This document shows, piece after piece, positions 33,359-45,056 of a stretch of 64,000 nt of DNA. The stretch is taken from assembly GCA_965260995.1 (NCBI GenBank), contig CBDHCD010000003.1:682001-746000 (forward strand), written 5' to 3'. The stretch is from JBBROS01 sp965260995 (GTDB lineage Bacteria; Pseudomonadota; Alphaproteobacteria; Acetobacterales; Acetobacteraceae). Numbering within the stretch: the stretch's first letter is position 1; the number at the start of each line of letters is the position of its first letter. A model generated the notes under the pieces. The model saw only the letters and a program-made list of their open reading frames with translations. It did no database searches and was not told the origin of the DNA. The position numbers were made by a program, and so were the translations under genes.

Positions 33359-34354
33359 GTGGCCCTGCTCGAAGTTGACCGGCTGCAAACCCATTTCGGC
33401 ACCCTCGACGGCGTGGTCCGCGCCGTGGAAGGCTTGTCGTTCCACATCGACGCCGGCGAGACCCTGGCCGTGGTCGGCGAGAGCGGCTGCGGCAAGTCCG
33501 TCACCAGCCTCTCCATCCTGCGCCTGGTCGCCGAGCCGCCGGGCCGCATCGCCGGCCAGATCCGCTTCGAAGGCCGCGACCTCCTGCAGCTATCGGAAGC
33601 CGAGATGCGCAAGCTGCGCGGCGACGACATCAGCATGATCTTCCAGGAGCCGATGACCAGCCTCAACCCGGTGCTGACGGTCGGCCGCCAGATCGGCGAA
33701 ACCCTGCGCCTGCACCAGGGCATGAGCAAGCGGGCGGCGGAGGAGCGCTCGGTCGAGATGCTGACCCTGGTCGGCATCCCCGCCCCCGAGCGCCGGGTGC
33801 GCGAGTACCCGCACCAGCTCTCGGGCGGGATGCGCCAGCGGGTGATGATCGCGATGGCGCTGGCCTGCAACCCGAAGCTGCTGATCGCCGACGAGCCGAC
33901 CACGGCGCTCGACGTCACCATCCAGGCCCAGATTCTCGACCTGATGCGCGACCTGAAAACGCGCCTCGGCTCCGCCATCATGCTCATCACCCACGACCTC
34001 GGCGTAGTCGCCGAGATGGCGCAGCGCGTCGTGGTGATGTACGCCGGCCGCAAGGTGGAGGAAGCCCCGGTCGAGGCCATCTTCGGCGACCCGCAGCACC
34101 CCTACACCCGCGGCCTGCTCGGCGCGGTGCCCAAGCTCGGCTCCTCCCTGTCCTCGGAAGGCCGCTCCAAGCTGGCCGAGATCCCCGGCCTGGTGCCGTC
34201 CTTGCGCAAGCCCATCGTCGGCTGCGCCTTCGCCGGCCGCTGCCTCAGCGCCACCGACCTGTGCCGCGAGGTCGCCCCCGCGGTCGAGCTGAAACGCCCC
34301 GGGCACAGCGTCGCCTGCCACTACGCGGAGTACGCGATGGATCACGCCGCGTGA
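33359..34354 (+). CDS. ABC transporter ATP-binding protein, DppD-like
   Basis: 331-residue ATPase. Walker A GESGCGKSV (about 41-49), Q-loop in FQEPMTSLNPVLTVGRQI, signature LSGGMRQRV, Walker B LLIADEPTTALD and the switch His in LITHDLG. The C-terminal oligopeptide-transporter extension has QHPYTRGLLGAVP and Cys residues (GCAFAGRC, DLC) that in this family may bind an Fe-S cluster. GTG start four bases after the permease stop. Energises the importer with the next gene product. Confidence 0.92.
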   Translation: MALLEVDRLQTHFGTLDGVVRAVEGLSFHIDAGETLAVVGESGCGKSVTSLSILRLVAEPPGRIAGQIRFEGRDLLQLSEAEMRKLRGDDISMIFQEPMTSLNPVLTVGRQIGETLRLHQGMSKRAAEERSVEMLTLVGIPAPERRVREYPHQLSGGMRQRVMIAMALACNPKLLIADEPTTALDVTIQAQILDLMRDLKTRLGSAIMLITHDLGVVAEMAQRVVVMYAGRKVEEAPVEAIFGDPQHPYTRGLLGAVPKLGSSLSSEGRSKLAEIPGLVPSLRKPIVGCAFAGRCLSATDLCREVAPAVELKRPGHSVACHYAEYAMDHAA

Positions 34355-35370
34355 CCCGCCCCGCCCCCCTGCTCGAGGTCAACGCGCTCAAGAAGCACTT
34401 CCCCATCCGCGGCGGCGTGTTCGGCGGCGTCACCGCCCAGGTCTACGCCGTGGACGGCATCAGCTTCAGCATCGACAAGGCCGAGACCCTCTCCCTCGTC
34501 GGCGAGAGCGGCTGCGGCAAGAGCACCGTCGGCAAGGCCATCCTGCGCCTGGTCGAGCCGACCGACGGCGAGGTTCTGCTCGACGGCCAGCCGATCCACG
34601 ACATCCCGATCAGCAAGCTGCGCCCGCTCCGCCGCCGCATCCAAGTGGTGTTTCAGGACCCGTTCAGCAGCCTCAACCCGCGCATGAGGGTGCGCGACAT
34701 CATCGCCGAGCCGTTGCAGAACTTCGGCCTCGCCGGCAACGGCTCCGAGACCGACGACCGCGTGGCCAAGCTGATGGACACCGTGCGCCTGCCGCGCGAC
34801 GCCATGCGCCGCTTCCCGCACGAGTTCAGCGGCGGCCAGCGCCAGCGCATCGGCATCGCCCGCGCCCTCGCTCCCGGCGCCGACCTCATCATCTGCGACG
34901 AGGCGGTGAGCGCGCTCGACGTGTCGGTCAAGGCGCAGATCGTCAACCTGTTGTCCGACTTGCAGGACGAACTCGGCCTCGCGTTGCTGTTCATCAGCCA
35001 CGACCTCGCCATCGTCGAGCACCTGACCCATCGCGTCGCCGTCATGTACCTCGGCAAGATCGCCGAGGTTGCCGACCGCCGCACCCTGTTCAGCAGCCCG
35101 CGCCATCCCTACACCCGCGCCCTGCTGTCCGCCGTGCCGGTGCCGGACCCGGCGGCCAAGCGCGACCGCGTCATCCTCACCGGCGACGTGCCCAGCCCGA
35201 TCAACCCGCCCAGCGGCTGCCGCTTCCACACCCGCTGCCCCTACGTGTTCGACCGCTGCCGGGCCGAGGAGCCGCTGCTGCGCGAGATGCCCGGCGGCGG
35301 ACCGGGCCAGCGCGCCGCGTGCCACCTCGACGAACTGCCCGCGCTGCGCGGCGTGGCCGAAGCGGCCTGA
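34351..35370 (+). CDS. ABC transporter ATP-binding protein, DppF-like
   Basis: 339-residue ATPase, second of the pair. LLEVNALKKHFPIRGGVFGG start, Walker A GESGCGKST, FQDPFSSLNPRM, signature FSGGQRQRIG, Walker B LIICDEAVSALD (Ala in place of the usual Pro after DE), His switch FISHDLA. C-terminal SPRHPYTRALLSAVPVPDP and CRFHTRCPYVFDRC. GTG start overlaps the previous stop (GTGA). It ends the transporter operon; 116 bases later the coxS-type gene begins, so co-regulation is plausible. Confidence 0.92.
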   Translation: MTRPAPLLEVNALKKHFPIRGGVFGGVTAQVYAVDGISFSIDKAETLSLVGESGCGKSTVGKAILRLVEPTDGEVLLDGQPIHDIPISKLRPLRRRIQVVFQDPFSSLNPRMRVRDIIAEPLQNFGLAGNGSETDDRVAKLMDTVRLPRDAMRRFPHEFSGGQRQRIGIARALAPGADLIICDEAVSALDVSVKAQIVNLLSDLQDELGLALLFISHDLAIVEHLTHRVAVMYLGKIAEVADRRTLFSSPRHPYTRALLSAVPVPDPAAKRDRVILTGDVPSPINPPSGCRFHTRCPYVFDRCRAEEPLLREMPGGGPGQRAACHLDELPALRGVAEAA

Positions 35371-35486
35371 GCCAGCCCCAACCGCCGCGCTGCCATCCCG
35401 CTTGCCGCCCGGCCGCTTGACCCTATGTGTCGGCGGCCTCACACTCGTGTGCAACGCCACGCTCCAAAAGCAAGAAGGGAGTCACC

Positions 35487-35978
<492 letters not shown>

Positions 35979-36017
35979 ACCCGGCGCGAAGCCGGGCAGA
36001 GCAGGGAAGGGAACATC

Positions 36018-38399
36018 ATGGGTTTCGAAGGGATCGGCGCGTCGGTGCGCCGCAAGGAGGACCATCGCTTCCTCAGCGGCCGCGGCCACTACACCGACGA
36101 CATCAACCAGCCCGGCCAGCTCCACGCCGTCCTCCGCCGCTCCGACCGGCCCCATGCCAGGCTGCTCGGCGTTGACGTGTCGGCGGCCCGCGCAGCGCCC
36201 GGCGTCATCGCGGTCTACACCGGCGCCGACCTCGACGCCGACGGCGTCGGCGGCGTGCCCTGCGGCTGGCAGATCCACAGCAAGGACGGCTCGCCGATGG
36301 CCGAGCCCAAGCATCCCGTCCTCGCCACCGGCAAGGTGCGCCACGTCGGCGACCCCATCGCCGTCGTCATTGCCGAAACCCGGCAAGAGGCCAAGAACGC
36401 CGCCGAGCTGATCGAGATCGAGTTCGAGGACCTGCCCGGCATCGCCACCGTCCACGACGCCGTCGCCTCCGGCGCGGCCGAAGTCCACGACGACGCCCCG
36501 GCCAACCAGTGCTACGACTGGCACATCGGCGACAAGGCGGTCGTGGACCAGGCCTTCGCCGCCGCCGCGCGCACCGTCAGCCTCGACCTGACCAACAACC
36601 GCCTGGTCCCCAACGCCCTGGAGCCGCGCGCCGCCCTCGGCATGTTCGACCCCTCCTCTGGCGAGTACACGCTCTACACCACCAGCCAGAACCCGCACGT
36701 CATCCGCCTGCTGATGGGCGCGTTCGTGCTGCACATCCCGGAGAACAAGCTGCGCGTGGTCGCCCCCGACGTCGGCGGCGGCTTCGGCAGCAAGATCTAT
36801 CACTACGCCGAGGAAGCTGTCGTCACCTGGGCCGCCGGCAAGCTCAAGCGCCCCGTCAAGTGGACGGCCGACCGCAGCGAAAGCTTCATGTCCGACGCCC
36901 ACGGCCGCGACCACGCCAGCATCGCCGAGATGGCGCTCGACAAGGACGGCAACTTCCTCGCCCTGCGCGTCCGTACCCTGTGCAACATGGGTGCCTATCT
37001 CAGCACCTTCGGCCCGGCCGTGCCCACCTACCTCTACGCGACGTTGCTCGCCGGCTGCTACCGCACCCCCGCGATCTACGCCGAGGTCAAGGCCGTCTTC
37101 ACCAACACCGTCCCGGTGGACGCCTACCGCGGCGCGGGCCGCCCCGAAGCCGCGTTCCTGCTGGAACGCCTGATGGACGTGATCGCCCGCGACACCGGCA
37201 TCGACAAGATCGAGCTGCGCCGCCGCAACTTCATCCCGCGCGACGCCTTCCCCTACCAGACGCCGGTGGCGCTCGAATACGACAGCGGCGATTACTTCGC
37301 GACACTCAACGTGGCGATGAAGGCGGCCGACTGGGACGGTTTCCCCGCCCGCCGGGCCAAGGCCGCCGCCCAGGGCAAGCTGCGCGGCATCGGCATCTCC
37401 ACCTACGTCGAAGCCTGCGGCATCGCCCCCAGCAAGGTCGTCGGCTCCCTCGGCGCCCGCGCCGGCCTCTACGAGGTGGCCGAGATCCGCGTCCACCCCA
37501 CCGGCAGCGTCACCGTGTTCACGGGCACCCACAGCCACGGCCAGGGCCACGAGACCACCTTCGCCCAGCTCGTCGCCGACCAGCTCGGCGTGCCAATCGA
37601 TCAGGTGGACGTGGTTCACGGCGACACCGCCAAGATCCCCTTCGGCATGGGCACCTACGGCAGCCGCAGCCTGCCCGTCGGCGGCTCGGCCATGGTCAAG
37701 GCGATGGACAAGGTGATCGCCAAGGGCAAGAAGATCGCCGCCCACCTCATGGAAGCCTCGCTGGAGGACATCGAGTTCAAGGACGGCCAGTTCTCCGTCG
37801 CCGGCACCGACAAGGCCAAGTCGCTGGCCGACATCTCGCTCGCCGCCTACGTGCCGCACAACTACCCCATCGAGGAACTGGAACCCGGCCTCGACGAGAC
37901 CGCGTTCTACGACCCCAAGAACTTCACCTACCCCGGCGGCTGCCACATCGTGGAACTGGAGATCGACCAGGACACCGGCACCATCGAAGTGGTCGCCGTC
38001 ACCGCGGTGGACGACGTGGGCCGGGTCATCAACCCGATGATCGTGGAAGGCCAGGTCCACGGTGGCCTGGCCCAAGGCATCGGCCAGGCGTTGCTCGAGA
38101 ACGCCGTCTACGACGCCGAAGGCCAGCTCGTGACCGGCTCGTTCATGGACTACACCATGCCCCGCGCCCACGACTTCCCGATGCTGCGGTCCGCGACCGA
38201 GAACACCCTTTGCACCCACAACCCGCTCGGCTCCAAGGGGGTCGGTGAGACGGGGGCGATCGGCAGCCCGCCCGCGGTGATCAACGCCGTGGTCGACGCG
38301 CTCCGCGACTACGGCGTGCGGCACCTGGACATGCCGGCCACGCCGCAGAAGATTTGGTCCATCCTGCAATCGCAGCAGCCGCGCATGGCGGCGGAGTAA
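36018..38399 (+). CDS. Molybdenum hydroxylase large subunit, form II CoxL-like
   Basis: 793-residue molybdopterin cytosine dinucleotide-binding subunit of the xanthine oxidase family. GIGASVRRKEDHRFLSGRG start, GGGFGSKIYHY, and the active-site loop AYRGAGR at 369-375. This is the form II sequence; true CO dehydrogenase (form I) has AYRCSFR, so CO oxidation is not implied. The base-catalyst Glu is in GVGETGAIGSP near residue 745. Substrates of form II enzymes are mostly unknown aldehydes, purines or N-heterocycles. The adjacent importer and RraA-like genes suggest catabolic use. Maturation genes (coxDEF-like) are not in the window. Confidence 0.88.
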   Translation: MGFEGIGASVRRKEDHRFLSGRGHYTDDINQPGQLHAVLRRSDRPHARLLGVDVSAARAAPGVIAVYTGADLDADGVGGVPCGWQIHSKDGSPMAEPKHPVLATGKVRHVGDPIAVVIAETRQEAKNAAELIEIEFEDLPGIATVHDAVASGAAEVHDDAPANQCYDWHIGDKAVVDQAFAAAARTVSLDLTNNRLVPNALEPRAALGMFDPSSGEYTLYTTSQNPHVIRLLMGAFVLHIPENKLRVVAPDVGGGFGSKIYHYAEEAVVTWAAGKLKRPVKWTADRSESFMSDAHGRDHASIAEMALDKDGNFLALRVRTLCNMGAYLSTFGPAVPTYLYATLLAGCYRTPAIYAEVKAVFTNTVPVDAYRGAGRPEAAFLLERLMDVIARDTGIDKIELRRRNFIPRDAFPYQTPVALEYDSGDYFATLNVAMKAADWDGFPARRAKAAAQGKLRGIGISTYVEACGIAPSKVVGSLGARAGLYEVAEIRVHPTGSVTVFTGTHSHGQGHETTFAQLVADQLGVPIDQVDVVHGDTAKIPFGMGTYGSRSLPVGGSAMVKAMDKVIAKGKKIAAHLMEASLEDIEFKDGQFSVAGTDKAKSLADISLAAYVPHNYPIEELEPGLDETAFYDPKNFTYPGGCHIVELEIDQDTGTIEVVAVTAVDDVGRVINPMIVEGQVHGGLAQGIGQALLENAVYDAEGQLVTGSFMDYTMPRAHDFPMLRSATENTLCTHNPLGSKGVGETGAIGSPPAVINAVVDALRDYGVRHLDMPATPQKIWSILQSQQPRMAAE

Positions 38400-38404
38400 G
38401 CCAG

Positions 38405-39196
38405 ATGTACGATTTCGCCTACCAGAAGCCATCCTCCCTGCCGGACGCGCTCAAGATGCTGTCCGACGACGTGGAGGCGAAAGCCCTCGCCGGCGGCCAG
38501 ACCTTCATCCCGGTGCTCAAGCAGCGCTTGAACAAGCCGAGCGTCATCGTCGACCTGTCCCAGCTCGGCCTGTCCGGGGTCACGGCGCAAGGCAACGCCA
38601 TTGCCATCGGCGCGATGACCAACCACCACGCCATCATGAGTTCGCCCGACATCCAGGCCAAGATCCCCGGCCTGGCCAAGATGGCGTCCTGGATCGGCGA
38701 CACCCAGGTGCGCCACCGCGGCACCATGGGCGGCTCGCTCGCCAACAACGACCCGTCCGCCTGCTACCCGGCCGCCGTGCTCGCCCTCGGCGCCACCATC
38801 CATACCGACAAGCGCAGCATCGAGGCCGACGACTTCTTCCAGGGCATGTTCACCACGGCGCTGGAGCCGGGCGAATTGATCACCAAGGTCAGCTTCCCGA
38901 TCCCCGAGATCTCCAACTACGAGAAGTTCCGCAACCCGGCCAGCCGCTACGCCATGGTCGGCGTGTTCGTCGCTCGCGGCCCCAAGGGCGTCCGCGTCGC
39001 CATCACCGGCGCCGGGCAGGGCGGCGTGTTCCGCCACGCCGAGATGGAGCGGGCGCTCGCCGCCGATTGGTCCGCCGACGCCATCAAGGACATCACCACC
39101 CCCTCCGACAACCTCAACGGCGACATCCACGCCAGCCCTGAGTACCGCGCCCACCTGATCGGCGTCATGGCGCGGCGGGCCGTCGCCGCCGCCTAG
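38405..39196 (+). CDS. coxM: Molybdenum hydroxylase FAD subunit (CoxM-like)
   Basis: 263-residue FAD-binding subunit that closes the electron chain of the hydroxylase. FAD contacts: AGGQTFIPVLKQRL (about 30-43) and GTMGGSLANNDPSACYPAAVL (about 106-125, in parts); the C-terminal CO-dehydrogenase flavoprotein domain follows. It starts five bases after coxL with GGAG in front. The stop (TAG) overlaps the GTG of the truncated AtzH-like remnant. Confidence 0.92.
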   Translation: MYDFAYQKPSSLPDALKMLSDDVEAKALAGGQTFIPVLKQRLNKPSVIVDLSQLGLSGVTAQGNAIAIGAMTNHHAIMSSPDIQAKIPGLAKMASWIGDTQVRHRGTMGGSLANNDPSACYPAAVLALGATIHTDKRSIEADDFFQGMFTTALEPGELITKVSFPIPEISNYEKFRNPASRYAMVGVFVARGPKGVRVAITGAGQGGVFRHAEMERALAADWSADAIKDITTPSDNLNGDIHASPEYRAHLIGVMARRAVAAA

Positions 39197-39285
39197 TGCG
39201 CATCGACCAGCCCGAGGCGGTCGAGCAGGCCCACGCTTTGCTCGACCGCTACGAGCAGGCACTGATGACCAACGACGTCCGGCGC
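39196..39285 (+). pseudogene. Truncated AtzH-like (DUF3225) gene remnant
   Basis: The first 30 codons after a GTG overlapping the coxM stop read RIDQPEAVEQAHALLDRYEQ followed by ALMTNDV, like the N-terminus of AtzH-type NTF2-fold proteins. Similarity then stops and the frame continues as nonsense (RRVVFRPCPPAH) to 39411. A complete gene would be about 130 codons. AtzH-like genes often neighbour amidase and ring-cleavage genes, so a deletion may have removed it and following genes. The rest of 39286-39578 shows no recognisable gene. Confidence 0.45.
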
Positions 39286-39578
39286 GTCGTCTTCCGCCCA
39301 TGTCCCCCGGCTCACGAAGGTTGGCCCGGCCACCCGGCATGCCTGAACCGCGCGTCCGATTGCGCGTCCAGTCATGCCCTCGGTCACGCTGCCTCTGTCT
39401 TATCGGTATGAGCCGCCGTCGATGTCGCCACGGCCTGCCGGTGATCGGCCCCGCCAGCGCCTATCCCGCCGCCGACGCGATGACCGACCGCTTGGCCGCC
39501 AACGTCGTCTCGGGCGCCCTGCCCATGACCGCCCCCGTTCCCTGCAGCCCGCAACGCCTCCACTGAAAGACCGTGCCG

Positions 39579-40274
39579 ATGCCCGACCGTCCTTTCGCCC
39601 TGGCTGACCTGGAAACGCTGAAGCAGTGGGACACGCCGACCATCTGCAACGGCCTGGAGCTGGTCGTGCCGGAACGCCGGGCCATCGGCTTCACCGTGGA
39701 ACCGATGGTCGCCGCCGACCGCGCCCTGCCGCCGATGGTCGGCCTCGCCCGCGTCGGCATGATCCGCGCCAAGGCCGCCCCCCGCGACACCCCGGCCGAC
39801 CGGCTGGACTGGTATGACTACGTCGCCGACGCCGACCTGCCGACCGTCGTGGTGCTGCAGGACCTCGACGAGCGCCCCGGCTACGGCGCGTGGTGGGGCG
39901 AGGTGCATTCCACCGTCCATAAGGCGCTCGGCGCGCTCGGCTGCGTCACCAACGGCTCCTTCCGCGACCTCGACGCCCTGGCCCCCGGCTTCCAGATCAT
40001 CGGCGGCCGGGTCGGCCCCAGCCACGCCCACGTCCACATGGTCGCCTTCAAGCAGGCGGTGACCATCTTCGGCATGGACGTGGGCCACGACGACGTGATC
40101 CACGCCGATCACCACGGCGCGGTCGTCATCCCGGCCGAGGCGGTCCGCAAGCTCCCGGACGCCATCGGCCTCGTCTCCCGGCGCGAGCGCGTGCTGCTCG
40201 ACCTGTGCGCCAGCCCGGACTTCTCCCCCGCCAAGCTGCGCGACGCGGTTAAGCGGGCGGGGGAGATTCATTAA
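39579..40274 (+). CDS. RraA-like family protein
   Basis: 231-residue protein of the RraA/4-hydroxy-4-methyl-2-oxoglutarate aldolase superfamily. Landmarks are TLKQWDTPTICNGLEL at the start, GALGCVTNGSFRDLDALAP with the metal-binding Asp, and GDVI-like DVIHADHHGAVVIPAE. Members either cleave HMG-type oxo acids or bind RNase E; the catabolic neighbourhood favours an aldolase or decarboxylase role. ATG 39579 preferred to a GTG six bases upstream by spacing from GAAAGA. Substrate unknown. Confidence 0.75.
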   Translation: MPDRPFALADLETLKQWDTPTICNGLELVVPERRAIGFTVEPMVAADRALPPMVGLARVGMIRAKAAPRDTPADRLDWYDYVADADLPTVVVLQDLDERPGYGAWWGEVHSTVHKALGALGCVTNGSFRDLDALAPGFQIIGGRVGPSHAHVHMVAFKQAVTIFGMDVGHDDVIHADHHGAVVIPAEAVRKLPDAIGLVSRRERVLLDLCASPDFSPAKLRDAVKRAGEIH

Positions 40275-40317
40275 CCTCCCCATGATAACCGTGCCCGAGC
40301 ATCAGGAGGACACGGCG

Positions 40318-41679
40318 ATGACCACAGGCAGGCGCCTGTTCGGCACGGACGGCATCCGCGGCACCGCCAACCAGGGCGCGATGACCGGCGAGACGGCGTT
40401 GCGGCTTGGCCAGGCGGCCGGCCTCATGTTCGTCCGCGGCGCGCACCGCCACCAGGTCGTGATCGGCAAGGACACCCGCCTGTCCGGCTACATGATCGAG
40501 CCCGCCCTGGTCGCGGGCTTCATCGCCGCCGGCATGGACGTGACCCTGGTCGGCCCGCTGCCCACGCCCGCCATCGCCATGCTGACCCGCAGCCTGCGCG
40601 CCGACCTCGGCGTGATGATCTCCGCCTCCCACAACACCTTCGAGGACAACGGCATCAAGCTGTTCGGCCCGGACGGCTTCAAGCTGTCCGACGAGACCGA
40701 GATCGAGATCGAGGCGCTGATGGAGGCCGACCGCTCCGGCCGCCTTGCCGCACCCGGCAAGCTCGGCCGGGCGTCCCGGCTCGACGACGCCGCCGGCCGC
40801 TACATCGAGGCCGCCAAGGCCACCTTCCCGCGCGGCCTGACGCTCGACGGCCTCAAGATCGTCGTCGACTGCGCCAACGGGGCCGCCTACCGTGTCGCCC
40901 CCACCGTGCTGTGGGAGCTGGGCGCCACCATCGTCCAGATCGGCGTCGAGCCGGACGGCTTCAACATCAACCGCGGCTGCGGCAGCACAGTGCCCGAACT
41001 GCTCCGCGCCAAGGTGGTCGAGCACGGGGCCGACCTCGGCATCGCCCTCGACGGCGACGCCGACCGGCTGCTGCTGGTCGATGAGCGCGGCGAGATGGTG
41101 GACGGCGACCAGATCCTGGCGCTGATCGCCCGCTCCTGGCGGCAGACGGCGCGGCTCAAGGGCGGCGGCGTGGTCGCCACCGTCATGTCCAACCTCGGGC
41201 TGGAGCGCTTCCTGGCCAAGGAGAGCCTCAAGCTGCACCGCACCAAGGTCGGCGACCGCTACGTCGTCGAGCACATGCGCGCCCACGGCATGAACGTCGG
41301 CGGCGAGCAGTCCGGCCACGTCATCATGTCCGACTTCGCCACCACCGGCGACGGCCTGGTCGCCGCCTTGCAGGTGCTGGCCGTGCTGGTCGAGGTCGGC
41401 CGCCCGGCCAGCGAGGTGTGCAGCGTGTTCCACAAGCTGCCGCAACTCCTCCGCAACGTCCGCTTCGTCGGCCGCTCGCCGCTCGACCACCCGCGCGTGC
41501 TGGCCGCCGTGGCCGAGGCCGAGGCCCGGCTGGGCCGCTCTGGCCGCCTGCTGCTGCGCCTGTCGGGGACGGAGCCGCTGGTCCGGGTCATGGCCGAAGG
41601 CGAGGACGAGGCCGTGGTCACCGAGATCGTCGCCGGCCTGTGCGACACCATCCAGTCCGCCGCCGAGCAGGCCGCGTGA
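40318..41679 (+). CDS. glmM: Phosphoglucosamine mutase
   Basis: 453-residue alpha-D-phosphohexomutase making glucosamine-1-phosphate for UDP-GlcNAc, peptidoglycan and LPS. FGTDGIRGTAN at residues 8-18, phosphoserine loop ISASHNTFEDNGIKLFG (phosphoserine Ser104), Mg-binding DGDADR (about 243-248), sugar-binding GGEQSGH and C-terminal phosphate loop RLSGTEPLVRV. Threonine replaces the common Pro after SASHN. The ATG has an excellent AGGAGGA site. Often next to ftsH/folP; here it is followed 25 bases later by thiD. Confidence 0.93.
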   Translation: MTTGRRLFGTDGIRGTANQGAMTGETALRLGQAAGLMFVRGAHRHQVVIGKDTRLSGYMIEPALVAGFIAAGMDVTLVGPLPTPAIAMLTRSLRADLGVMISASHNTFEDNGIKLFGPDGFKLSDETEIEIEALMEADRSGRLAAPGKLGRASRLDDAAGRYIEAAKATFPRGLTLDGLKIVVDCANGAAYRVAPTVLWELGATIVQIGVEPDGFNINRGCGSTVPELLRAKVVEHGADLGIALDGDADRLLLVDERGEMVDGDQILALIARSWRQTARLKGGGVVATVMSNLGLERFLAKESLKLHRTKVGDRYVVEHMRAHGMNVGGEQSGHVIMSDFATTGDGLVAALQVLAVLVEVGRPASEVCSVFHKLPQLLRNVRFVGRSPLDHPRVLAAVAEAEARLGRSGRLLLRLSGTEPLVRVMAEGEDEAVVTEIVAGLCDTIQSAAEQAA

Positions 41680-41704
41680 CCGCTACTGCCCCGGCGTCGG
41701 CCGG

Positions 41705-42538
<834 letters not shown>

Positions 42539-44900
42539 ACTCGGTGTAGCCGTTCGGCTGCGCCCGGCCCTCGAACACGAGGTCATTGGCGGCCTTGAAC
42601 GCCGGCCCGTTCTGGTTGCTCGCCATCGGCACGTAGGCCGGGTCGCCGGCGTTCTGCCGGTCCACCACCGCCGCCATCCGCCGCATCGTGTCCCGCACCT
42701 GCTCGTCCGACACGATGCCGTGGTGCAGCCAGTTGGCGATGTGCTGACTCGAGATGCGCAAGGTCGCCCGGTCCTCCATCAGCCCCACGTTGTGGACGTC
42801 CGGCACCTTCGAGCAACCCACCCCCTGATCGACCCAGCGCACCACGTAACCCAGGATGCCCTGCGCGTTGTTGTCCAGCTCCTGCTGCACGTCGGACGGC
42901 GCCCAGTTCGGCCGGTCGGCGACCGGGATCGTCAGCAGGTCGCGCAACGTGCCGCGCGGCTTGCCCGCCAGCTCCGCCTGCCGCGCCGCCACGTCCACCT
43001 GGTGGTAGTGCAGCGCGTGCAGCGTCGCCGCGGTCGGCGACGGCACCCAGGCCGTGTTGGCCCCGGCCCGCGGGTGCCCGACCTTCTGCTCCAGCATCTC
43101 CGCCATCCGGTCCGGCGCCGCCCACATGCCCTTGCCGATCTGCGCCCGCCCGCGCAGGCCGCAGGCGAGGCCGACATCGACGTTGCGGTCCTCGTACGCC
43201 TTGATCCAGGCCGTGCCGCGCATCTCGTTCTTGCGCACCATCGCGCCGGCTTCCATGCTGGTGTGGATCTCGTCGCCGGTGCGGTCGAGGAACCCGGTGT
43301 TGATGAACACCACGCGCCGCCGGGCGGCGTGGATGCACCCTGCCAGGTTGGCGCTGGTCCGGCGTTCCTCGTCCATGATGCCCATCTTGAGCGTGTTAGC
43401 CGCCAGGCCCAGCATCGCCTCCACCCGGGCGAACAGTTCCTCGGCGAACGCGACCTCCTCCGGCCCGTGCATCTTCGGCTTGACGATGTAGACCGACCCG
43501 GCCCGGCTGTTGCGGAGCGGCCCGCCGCCCTTGATGTCGTGCAGCGCGATCAACGACGTCACCGCCGCGTCCAGCATGGTCTCCGGCACCGGCTCGCCCG
43601 CCGCGGTCAGCACGGCGTCGGTGTGCATGTGGTGGCCGACGTTGCGCACCAGCATCAGGCTGCGCCCCGGCAGCGTCAGCGTGCCGCCGTCCGGCGCGGT
43701 GTAGGTGCGGTCGGGATTGAGCCGCCGCGTGATCGTGGCGCCGCCCTTCTTCATCTCGGCCGCGAGGTCACCCTTCATCAGCCCGAGCCAGTTGCGGTAC
43801 ACCGCCACCTTGTCGGCGGCGTCCACCGCGGCCACGCTGTCCTCGCAGTCCTGGATGGTGCTGACCGCCGCTTCCAGCACCAAGTCGGCGACGCCGGCTG
43901 GGTCGTCCTTGCCGATCGGGTGCTCGCGGTCGACGCAGATCTCGAGATGGAGGCCGTTGTGGCGCAGCACGACGGCCGACGGCGCATCCGCGTCGCCCGC
44001 GTAGCCGACGAACCCGGCCGGGTCGGCCAGCCCCGACGTCCCGCCGGGCAACGACACTTCGAGGGCACCGCCCTTGACCGCGTAGCCGGTCGCGTCGGCG
44101 TGGCTGCCGTCGCGCAGCGGCGCGGCCTCGTCCAGCACCTGCTTGGCGCGGGCGACGACCTTCCGGCCGCGAACCGGGTTGTAGCCGCCGCCCCGCGCCG
44201 CGCCGTCCGCCTCCGGCAGCGCGTCGGTGCCGTAGAGCGCGTCGTATAAGCTGCCCCAGCGCGCGTTCGCCGCGTTGAGCGCGTAGCGGGCGTTCGTCAC
44301 CGGCACCACGAGCTGCGGCCCGGCGGTCGTCGCGATCTCCGCGTCCACGTTCTCGGTCTCGACCGTGAACGGAGCCGGCTCGGGCAGCAGGTAGCCGATC
44401 TCGCGCAGGAACGCTTCGTAGGCGTCCGGGTCGATCGGCTTGGCGGCGTGCTCGCCGTGCCAGCGGTCGATCTCGCGCTGCATCTCGTCGCGCCGGGCGA
44501 GCAGGGTGGCGTTCCGCGGCATCAGGTCATGGAGGATCGCCGCGAACCCGGACCAGAACGCATCGGCCGCGACCCCGGTCCCCGGCAGCGCGGTGCCGAT
44601 GAAGTCGTGCAGCACTGTCGCGACGTGCAGGCCGGCGAGAGGCACGCGGTCTTCGGCTCGATCCATGGCGGTTCCCTTCGTTGCGGCCTCCTCATGGCCG
44701 GGCTTGGCCCCGCTGTCGAGACGTTGCGCGGGTGACATCACGCCGCCCCGCGCGCCGCGCCGCCCGGCCCGCTCCTGAAATGCTGCATCTGCTCACAAAA
44801 ACCTGATCCCTTGGACCGCGCCCAAGTCACTGCGCTCAGGCCACCGCACCCCAGCCACCGCGCCCACGCCGTCACCAGGCGAGGCGTCGGCGGCCCGGCG

Positions 44901-45056
44901 TCAGTCGATGATCTCGGCGCAGGCGTCGGTCGGCGCGGCGGCGATGTGGCCGACGAGCGGCACGACCTTGAGCGCCGCCGACCCGACCCGGCACGGGGCG
45001 GCAGCCACGCCGCAGCCAGACAGCGCCAGCAACAGCAGGAGGACACTTGCTTTCAT
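44901..45056 (-). CDS. Small DUF6726-type lipoprotein
   Basis: 51-residue predicted lipoprotein: MKASVLLLLLALSGCG with a lipobox cysteine at 15, then AAAPCRVGSAALKVVPLVGH and a second half ending DACAEIID. The APCRV...VVPLVGH...A.P.DAC pattern is that of a family of tiny lipoproteins of unknown function common in alpha- and betaproteobacteria. The ATG at 45056 is the only start giving the lipobox at the right place and is preceded by AGGAGGA-like purines in reverse (GCAAGTGTCC is weak). Function unknown. Confidence 0.6.
   Translation of the reverse strand: MKASVLLLLLALSGCGVAAAPCRVGSAALKVVPLVGHIAAAPTDACAEIID

Noticed and set aside
36018..38399. Aerobic carbon monoxide dehydrogenase
   Set aside because: The active-site loop is AYRGAGR (form II), not AYRCSFR, and gene order is S-L-M, so CO oxidation is not supported.
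39300..39566. Short frames in the coxM-RraA gap (for example one reading VIGPASAYPAADAMTDRL)
   Set aside because: No ribosome-binding site, no recognisable family, and G+C-driven open frames are expected by chance.
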